From Trametopsis cervina (lineage: Eukaryota > Basidiomycota > Agaricomycetes > Polyporales > Irpicaceae): a DNA stretch of 64,000 nucleotides. The position numbers and the translations under genes are program-made. Location of the stretch: positions 365,814 through 429,813 of the forward strand of contig MU278371.1 in NCBI GenBank assembly GCA_022385755.1. The letters run 5' to 3'. Below the pieces are notes generated by a model. That model did no database searches. It saw only the letters and a program-made list of their open reading frames with translations, and was not told the origin of the DNA. This document shows, in pieces, positions 56,263 through 64,000 of this stretch (positions are counted from its first letter, which is position 1; the number at the start of each line of letters is the position of its first letter).

Positions 56263-57983
56263 ATTCTATCCGGGAACCACTTCAGAAACATGCGATGAAG
56301 ACACAGTTGTGGAACTGGATGCACAGGTTCAGTGTGCGTAAGTAGCTACTTGTCTGTTTGCTCGTCTTTGACATATTATTTTCGCTACAGGCACAAGTGA
56401 CAGCACAGGAATGGTCGACTACAAGTCCCTGATGGATTTTTACCAGTTCTCTCGCATAGCTTACGTGCGTTTCCTGAAAAGTCTTTCGATGTTTCACCGC
56501 GAGCTGGATTCTGACTGCTCGGCATCAAGCCACAATCCAAATATGAAAAAGGGTGCGTAATTCATCTGTTTGACGGGGTGTCAAGTGGGCGTCGTTCCGC
56601 AGCGTAGTCAGAACGAGACAGGAAATGTCATTTATTCCAACTAGTGATCCTGACCAGTCTTCGATGATTGCCACTGCTGCGGGGAATCTTTCTATCTCTT
56701 CGACTACAGTATTGGGATGCCCGCTAACAAAGCAGTATTGTACTCTCACAGCTCAACAACTTTACATTCATCCCTCAAGGCGGTAGCTTTTGCAGTTAAC
56801 GCAAGCTATGCTGATCCGCATCGTAAAGTGCGTCAAATATTCTCCCGCTGGTGACGAGGTCATCCTCGCAGGCAATTACTTCTTGAGTACATTCAGCATG
56901 GGGGTTCTTCAGGACAACGATGTGCATTCGAACCTCACCTTCCCCCAAGAAGCTGGACGCTATCTACAGCGTGCGTACGGCATGGCTTGGATTATGTTTC
57001 CATTTATATTCACCATGGATCGTACGTTTTTGTAGGGCACCAAAACCTTCCTGCAATTTCCTGAGACATTCTGGCTCAACACGGAAGTACGTCTTTCCGA
57101 CTACAGTGATCGCACGGAATCACTAACTGATATACGCAGCCGATCGCTAGATGGGTCTCTACGCAGATACTGAGCGTGACCGCTATCCAATTTGGCAAAA
57201 GCCTCGACCATTCGAGTTTCCTCTCCCGATCGGACATCATGTTTACTACCGTCACAGCGCGTGCGCTGACAGTCCTCCATAAATCCGTGTTTCTTGGATC
57301 ATTGATCGCCGCCAAAATAACAACATCTTCCATTTACTGATTGCAAGGCGAAGTCCAGGTGTTGCAGGGTGACTTCGTCTGGCGCGTTGAGCCGATAACG
57401 GCGGACGATGGGCAAAAGGAGATGATGAGCATCTTGCGCGCAGTGTATCCGAACGCCGCTGTACCTCCTGTCGCCTTCAACTGTCCATGCTAGAACAGCG
57501 ACCCTCTTTTCCTCGGCGCGTACGCGAACTGGTCGCAGTCATTCTTGGAGAACATTAACAAAAGATTCGGGCTTCCGTAGATGGGCACGTGCGGTTTGCT
57601 GGAGAGCACACCGACGTACAGCATTTTAGTACGTCTACCCCTTGCTTGTATCGGGTTTGACAGGAAATGACGTCCACTGGTACGCCGCCAGACCGTCTGT
57701 CATGGAAACTGGAAACGCCTGCTCAGGATATGATCCTCTCGGACTGGGTGTTCTTCGTGGCGCGTATTACTCAGGCATCGCACGCCGGCGGCGCGCTCGC
57801 CAAGTGCATCAAAGGGCAGCTGAAAGTGAACATCTGTACGTTGACATAATCACGAAGAATACGTCTCCAGCCCAAAGTTCATTGCTCTTATCATACTTGG
57901 GACATGTCAACGCTGCTGGCTATTCTGCGTCTCACTACGTTCTTGTGGCTCTGCTGGTTCTCTCGATGACTCTTGTTTGCTAA
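56263..57983 (+). pseudogene. Broken flavin-containing polyamine-oxidase-like gene
   Basis: Pieces of a flavin amine oxidase follow in the right order but not in one frame: TGMVDYKSLMDF, LSTFSMGVLQDNDV, TKTFLQFPETFWLNTE, LYADTERDRYPIWQ, then (shifted) SLDHSSFL, GAYANWSQSF, (shifted) VDGHVRFAGEHTD and GVLRGAYYSGIA. The TAG at 57491-57493 sits where the family has the Trp of its RWHSDP motif. A frameshift precedes VDGHVRFAGEHTD and makes the apparent TAG at 57578-57580. The N-terminal FAD-binding Rossmann motif is not found upstream. A hydrophobic end (SHYVLVALLVLSMTLVC) resembles a GPI signal. The gene cannot make a full enzyme. Confidence 0.8.
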
Positions 57984-58847
57984 ACAATATATACAGCACG
58001 GGCGACGCTTGTGCGTATAGATGCTGGCTGACTACAGTTTCACCCTTTATCAAATGATACGCAGCTCCGATGAACAATGCACATAATCAAACCATAGCGA
58101 GTCATCGTGTTGGTTTGGAAATCTGCTCCTGCTGCCTTCCCCACCCAATATTGAGAACTCCTCAACATTGGGGAGTACATTCATCATCAACAGTGTGTGA
58201 TATTTTATTGTTAGGCAAGCACAGCTAGCTGTTAGAGTTGTAGCTGCTAGTTAATGTAGTGATATTATATGTGCATGAAATCTGCATCAAACACAAACTG
58301 GGTGCTCTGGCGATGGGCCACTGCCGCCGGAGCGGAACCTTGATCGGACGAGCTGTACTGTACTACAACTCGCGGAGATGCACATACACTGAATAATACA
58401 GCTATCCCAGGGCCATTCCGCTCGAGGGCACCGCTGGAGTGCTGCACTACCAATTAGTAGTCTCGCATGGCTTCCTCGCTTCTGTATGACCGACGTGTCC
58501 GAGCGCAGCTACGACTGACAGACCTGGGAGCTTTTCTGCCCACAATGATTGTGGTCATGCACACCTCACCTGAGGCAATGAAGTAGTCATCAAATGTATG
58601 ATGAGCGACCCAGTAAAGAGAAGCTATGCGATATAGGCGGGCTGGGCATCATATCAGACCATTCCTTGGTGAAACTTACTTACCTCACCAGTACGGTATG
58701 ATACGTACACGCAAAGCAATGATGTCTTTCATTTCCGGTATCCAAGACTCTCAGAACAGCAGTATTGGTGCTACATATATAATTCAGCACCTCCCTCCCA
58801 CCTATATGAACGTGGAGAAATAGATAGCAGCTGTCTGCGGAGGAAGC
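57984..58847. other. Intergenic region, no supported feature
   Basis: This lies between the broken oxidase and the 3' end of the peptidase gene. Only short chance ORFs are present. Confidence 0.5.
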
Positions 58848-60627
58848 TCACAGCATGTCGTCTGACACTTTGTAACCCGCAGCATGCAACAGCGTCGCGA
58901 ACTGACAACGAACATCAGTTAATGATCTGCGTTCTCCCGAGCCGGAGGAAGCGCCTTACCTGCACCTTCGCAATGGATTTCAGCTGGTGGAAATCATAAC
59001 CTTCCCGGTCGCTAAGGTCCCCTAGAGATAAGAATAGAAAGTACAATGAGCATGTAAAAGAGGATGTCCGATCAGCTGAAAGTACGTACCGCTGTTGTGA
59101 TACATAGGATCGGCGATAGGGCCTGCGCGTTCGAAGACTTGGGTAGCAGGGTATCCTAGCTCGTGGAAACTCTACAACACGTAATTCGTTGGCTCAGTGC
59201 TGTGGAATACCGATACTTGACTTGGGGGCGAGACTCACCTGATGGTCGCTACAGCACGCTGCAGTGAAGCCCACCGTGAGCTCTGGACTGTATATCGCCG
59301 AGATGTTCGACACGAGCTGTGTAACCTCGGTGGTACCAATCCTAAACCAAGTGTGAGGACAATAAACGTGATCTGGAAACAGGCTTGCTCACGTCGCAGG
59401 GAGACCTAACTGCGGGGGCTCTCCGGCCTTGCGATAAGCAGTCATATCTGCTTGTACCATCAGTGTAAGATCAGCGCCTGCTGCGCGCAGTTCCTCTGTG
59501 AACGGAATGTCAGATACGACAATCCGGAGATCAGATCGTACCCACCAGCGTATGCGCGTGAGCCAAGTAAGCCTTGTTCCTCTCCTGCGAAAGTGCACAG
59601 TTCCACATTCTTGGTAAATGTAATGCCCTTCTTGCCTATCGCACGTGCGATAGCGAGAACGGCAGTGGTACCACTTCCGTCGTCGTCGCCTCCGGGAGCA
59701 CGGAAACTACCGAACGAGCCTCTGCTATCGTAGTGGGCACTCAGGAGAACAGTCTCGTTTGTGGGTGCGGTTGCGGCATATTTGCTGTAAGGTTTCGTGA
59801 ATTTGTATTGTATTGTAGTGAAACAGCACAGCCTACCAGATAACATTGGGGGCAAAGCCTACACGGAATGACTTGAGTTCACATGTGGCACCGTTTTCTT
59901 CAAATCTGTCCTTCAACCAGTTCGCAGCGATACGTACGCCGTCCGAAAAGGAATGGCGGGACACGATCGGAGATTTCGGGTCTTCACCCGTCAAGTATTC
60001 GATGTCCTTCTTCATCTGTGAGATGGATAAGCTGTTGACCAGAGACTGAATGACGGGATCAAACTTGAGACCATCGAGAAGCTGTTGGACGCGTTTGACT
60101 GCCGGCGCAGGAACTGGCAAGTACGAGATAGGCTCCTCTGGTAGAATCATGGATTTCCAGAACCGAGGAAGTTGAGTGTCAACGGTCTGCGCCATTGAAC
60201 GTTCCAGGCGGACCAGCGCGCTATGTTCGTGCACTTCTAGCACTTCTACGAAACGCGTGTGGTCTTGTACAGCCTGTTGGCTGGCGTACGCTGCAGTGTT
60301 CTCTGAGAACCCCAGGATGTTGTCAAAGACATGCCCGAAGTTGCTGTGAGTCTCAGACGCGATGGAAGGGTCATGCGCGTCGGTATCGCGTTCGAACCAT
60401 ACCAACTGAGAGGAATTGTGATGCTCAGATTCGAAACGTAATGCGTCACGAGCGGCAAAGTGTTTGCTGGCATCAGCGACGCAACTGTCGTCGGTCGTCC
60501 CAAAGATATGGGCCTTCCCGGAGTGCGACGACCCATAGAATGACAGACAAGGAGATTGCTCCAAGACGCTTGCGGGGGATTGCTGCAGAACCCACAGGAC
60601 CAAGGGAGAAAGGTCCTTCACCAACAT
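58848..60627 (-). CDS. M28-family zinc aminopeptidase
   Basis: Minus-strand exons 60627-59837, 59784-59546, 59495-59393, 59341-59239, 59171-59090, 59021-58960, 58901-58848; 477 aa. It removes N-terminal residues from peptides using two zinc ions. Metal ligands are seen in LLSAHYDSRG (His, Asp), GGDDDGSGTT (bridging Asp), TFAGEEQGLLGS (catalytic and binding Glu), MVQADMTAYR (Asp) and DPMYHNSGDL (His). The N-terminal 240 residues form a prodomain-like region ending in IVSRHSFSDGVRIAANWL, the usual entry to the peptidase fold. The N-terminus (LSPLVLWVLQQSPASVL) is only weakly signal-like, so secretion is probable but not shown. It is divergent from multi-TM copy 2. Confidence 0.9.
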
Positions 60628-61370
60628 CTTGTAGCGTTAATATCTGTATTCAGTAGTTAGATTCGGATATGAACGAGTCCGTGATATGCAACGTGCTTAC
60701 GGTGTCTTCTTGTAGTGCGGTCGCAGTCCTGTGTTCCTCAACGAAGAGGTCGTGTTAGTCAACCGTGTCAGTGAGCACCGCGATTCGAGTCTCGACGATG
60801 TGCTGACGGCTCCGGGGAGATAGCCAACAATCATGGCGTTGCTCAGCGGAGACCAAGGGGCGGCGACAGCCGAACGGAGTCTAAATGCACACTCGGGGGT
60901 AACGGATCACAGTCTAATCGCGACACCCAAGAACACTAGGATATCGTCGGTGGTATGTAGGTTTGCTTGTATGTATAATTTCTTGTGTGCTGATCATAGC
61001 AATGCAGCTCGCGCCATTTGCAGGCTGTCCGGTTCCCAGAATGATCACATATGTCGTCGAGCCTGCCAGCGCACACGTGAGAGTACGTTGTGAGGGAAGC
61101 CCGAAATCACACAAGTACTCAATCAGTTGTCAAATGATTTCCATATCCCCTTTCGAGTGTCTATCTTCCGTTGGCAATGCGTCAAGCTTCGACGTGGGTC
61201 GCGCCATGTTCCGGCGGAGACGGCAGAATGGTCGTCTGTAGCTATAAGGTGTCTTCGTATTGTTCGTTGATGACTCTCTTCGTCCAGCCTCCCCTCTCCA
61301 GACGCGGGCGTCCACTCCCTTGCTACACATTCATTGTTAGCCTCCTCCTTCATTCATTGCTTTTGTTTAG
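60628..61370. promoter_or_regulatory. Divergent promoter region of the M28 peptidase and multi-TM copy 2
   Basis: 743 bp between start codons. No TATA box is evident for either gene, and no ORF of interest. Confidence 0.4.
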
Positions 61371-63386
61371 ATGCCCAAGCTAGTCACTGCTCGCCGCCTT
61401 GTCAAAGCAGCGGTGAGTTGTGATTCCCGGTTCCAGCGGAAAACAACACTGATCGTGCTTCCAGTTTCTTCGCGTGACACTGAACCACGTCACCCTTTCA
61501 TTCTTCCTACTCAGTTTCACGTTTTGCATTCTCCAAGGTCTTATCCAGACGTTTCTTTGGAACGATGACAACACAGCGTCCACCGATGTAAACAGCATAC
61601 TGGAGAAAGGAAATGTACCATTAGGAGCTGTTCCCTGGTTAACTGTCCACGGCGATGATTACAACCTCAAGATATGCAGCGTTTCACCAGTCGCTCCCAA
61701 TGACCCATCGCAAGTATGCCGAACGCTCTATGATAGTGCCACACCCAACGCAACGTGGGCACTTCCGCAAGGCTTGACGCCCGACGTGAGCAGCTTCAGG
61801 TCTGAGCCTACGATCCTACTCTCAGCTTGATTTCCAGGGTACAAAATCCAATATCTCTGTCACCGTCTCGGATGGTACCAACAGCGTGTCATTAAGCGAG
61901 CAATGCGCATGGACTTTATTGTACCCCTCATACAAGTAAGTTCGTTCATGACAAACAGTTCCTCCAGCGAAGTTCAAACATATATTCAGACTTGAAAAGT
62001 CTATGGATGAAGCACTTGCGCTGTTATTCTCGCACATCTGGTTATTGGGCATCTCATCGGCGGCGGTATGGTACCTATAACTGCTGTTTGTGCCGTAGGC
62101 TAAACTCAACGCAGATTCTTTCGCAATCAACATCTCACGTCATCGCTGTGTTCTCAATGCGAGTGTTATCCACTGCATGGTCTGCTTACACGATATGGAG
62201 AACAAAGGCCTTGCAAGCTACGATCGCTAACATCATCGGTGGGCCGAATACGCCGTGTCAGCTGGATAACTATCTCGTGAAGGACTACTTTCAGATTCGA
62301 ATCGCGTTTCAGGTACCTCGAGCTATGTTTACATCGTGCAATCGCGCTAATATTTGATAGATTCCGGATTTAATTCTCAACGTATGTGGTCTGGTATTCA
62401 CCGGTATCCTCGGATGGAAGTTGCTGAAGGTCAGCTGAAGCCAACTTACTTTCGGGGCCACGACACTAAATAACACGTTCTGCAGAGGTTCCGCGAGCAT
62501 GTCTTCAATTGTGCAGGCCCACCCGCCCACATCATCCGTATCTATCGAGTACGTGGCTCTGCTGTATGGATATATTTGCGTTGAACCTAACCTCTTTGGC
62601 ATAGCTTATGCTCACAGTGCTCGTCTTGGTGCAGATCCTGCTCTACCTGGGCATCACTTCTATCTCTCTCGCTGTGAAAGAGGCAGTCGTCACTCGCACA
62701 ACGCTTCTTGGGTTCTTTATTACAGCCTACGTGGTTACTGTCGTGGTTAGTGTTCGTCAACACTGATAGTTCGCAGCATGCTGACGTGCATCATGTAGGC
62801 TATAGTTAGTGTTGCCGTGCTGGTCAGTATTCTCCATAACCCATGTCACTCTTTGATTGTTTGTTGCTAACTCTGTTAACAGGCCCACCGTGCCATTCGG
62901 TATGAACACAAACAATTTATGATCCTACTCCTGATCATACTAGTTTGCCTTACCCTTGCAACTTGCGGCCTATACATCCCCCCAGCATTTCGATTTACGT
63001 GGTTGGAATGGCCGTTTTTTGCATGCACCTTCGTTCTATCTACGGCTACGCTTATTGCCAGCATCGTCTTTGCTGTTCTATGTCGTACGCATTTCGGAGA
63101 AGGGCTGTCGCACTATCGTGAGTGGCCTATACTGCTGCTGGATCCCAACAGTATTAACGATCTATCCTCTCGATTCCCATCAGTCTATGTTGAGCAGGTG
63201 CTCTCCGACAACGAATTCGAGCCCGACGGATTCTCGACTGAGGTCGACAAGGTATCGTTTGACGTGAAGAACCCGTCGTATCTGGTCCAGGAAGCTATGC
63301 CGAAGTCGCCAGTGTTGACACGGGACTCGAATTGGGATTTTGAAAATAGAGAACGGCCCCGCATCTACACCGTCGAACTGGCCTGA
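61371..63386 (+). CDS. Multi-spanning membrane protein of unknown function, family copy 2
   Basis: Exons 61371-61412, 61465-61785, 61838-61935, 61990-62065, 62115-62312, 62361-62429, 62486-62548, 62605-62745, 62799-62822, 62883-63117, 63184-63386; 489 aa. Same architecture as copy 1: anchor LSFFLLSFTFCILQGLIQTF, lumenal domain with conserved cysteines (KICSV, VCRTL, EQCAWT), WLLGISSAAILSQ, RVLSTAWSAYTIWRT, IPDLILNVCGLVFTGILGWK, FNCAGPPAHIIRIYR, LLYLGITSISLAV, FITAYVVTVV, ILLLIILVCLTLATCGLYIP and LIASIVFAVLC, then a polar tail. Five exon lengths (98, 76, 141, 24, 235 nt) equal copy 1 exactly. It has one extra intron (62313-62360) that copy 1 lacks. Confidence 0.87.
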
Positions 63387-63931
63387 GGAGCTTGCTCTGG
63401 GTGCAGACTGCAGACGTCTCCATGGCGTATGCGTGTGCGATGGTCTAGAACAGGCAGTGCTTGCAATGCCACTCACCGCCTCAATCTCAGAAGCTTGATG
63501 GTAGAACATTGCGGACAATGAAAAGGGCGGGGACCGGACATGGCGCTGATGGTTCTCATATGATAGAGTGGAAGACGACGATGTTGCATTGACAGAGCCT
63601 TGTGCCCTGCGGAGGCTCGGATGAGATGTAAACTTAGAGACGGACGCAGAAACTCACTCGGTTGGGATGACTGCTGATGAGACTGGGTAGATTGTATTAG
63701 TAGTCTGCGCAGGACGCTCTTTACATTTGGGGCTTGGACAATCTACTGGTGTAATTGTCAAAATTGGTGTACTCAATCTCCGAGAGGTGCGTCGATTTGG
63801 TGGCAATTGCCGTTATACGGGCGGCACGCCGGACCGCGCCGACGATTGCTCCTCTCGTCCGCGGTACGCTGTAACTTGTTCTCTGTTTTGTCCTACCTCG
63901 AGTCAAGTAGTCACCTAGAACGTTGCCAGTG
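63387..63931. other. Intergenic region at the right end
   Basis: 3' flank of multi-TM copy 2 and presumably the promoter of whatever starts at 63932. No repeat or RNA gene is seen. Confidence 0.4.
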
Positions 63932-63987
63932 ATGTTTTCAAGCTCGGAAGCACCTTATCCACCGTATGATCCTACCGACAAATCAGG
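63932..63987 (+). CDS. Possible first exon of a gene running off the window
   Basis: An ATG opens MFSSSEAPYPPYDPTDKS and is followed at 63988 by a consensus donor GTAGGT. The length (56 nt, two bases left over) and composition look like a true short first exon, but only 13 bases follow. Function cannot be judged. Confidence 0.3.
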
Positions 63988-64000
63988 GTAGGTCCTGTCA

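Overview
The window is nuclear DNA of a filamentous basidiomycete, most likely an Agaricomycete of the wood-decay (polypore-like) type. Almost every gene is cut by many 48-70 nt introns with GTNNGT donors and YAG acceptors. The gene content is typical fungal: Oxa1, endosomal Na+/H+ exchanger, Dim1, CsbD/cruciform-DNA-binding protein, GPI-anchored GH16 glucanases, a Kre9/Knh1-type wall protein, a fungal alpha-amylase and a Helo-like ankyrin protein. All exon models were assembled by eye from reading frames, splice consensus and paralogue comparison. Family names rest on recognised motifs, not on a search.

Layout. (1) 1-7.1 kb is dense housekeeping: the 3' part of a G-protein alpha subunit, OXA1 (-), an NHX1-type exchanger (+) and a small DUF202-like membrane protein (-). 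(2) 7.1-25.5 kb is gene-poor and repeat-rich. It holds a decayed tandem duplication of 3.6-3.9 kb (about 9.39-12.62 and 12.99-16.50 kb), in which each copy has a TATA box, a short ORF and repeated intron-like cassettes. It also holds a CsbD-like stress gene with a clean CRE/STRE/CCAAT/TATA promoter, minisatellite blocks with two copies of a promoter-plus-low-complexity unit, and a 513-bp non-autonomous hAT element with an 8-bp target duplication. (3) 25.5-40.3 kb carries a 754-aa serine-rich unknown protein, two GH16 genes with the same exon plan on the minus strand, a secreted alpha-amylase, an FAD monooxygenase and a Kre9-like wall protein. (4) 41-50.3 kb carries a seven-TM-like protein, a Helo-like/ankyrin protein, DIM1 and a SET-domain methyltransferase. 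(5) 50.6-58 kb carries two near-identical-plan short-chain dehydrogenases flanking a FluG-type amidohydrolase, then a broken polyamine-oxidase-like flavoenzyme. (6) 58.8-64 kb carries an M28 aminopeptidase, a second copy of the multi-TM protein, and the start of one more possible gene.

How the genes may work together. The secreted or wall-associated enzymes (two GH16, GH13 amylase, Kre9-like protein) form a loose carbohydrate/wall block. The SDR-amidohydrolase-SDR trio, with a shared divergent promoter, is the best candidate for a small metabolic module. Nothing seen amounts to a wholly new system. The most unusual items are the repeated intron-like cassettes in the 9-16 kb duplication, the G-alpha subunit lacking the usual catalytic glutamine, the hAT MITE, the duplicated multi-TM family that differs by one intron, and an unrecognised (possibly broken) gene hidden in the GH16/amylase intergenic region.
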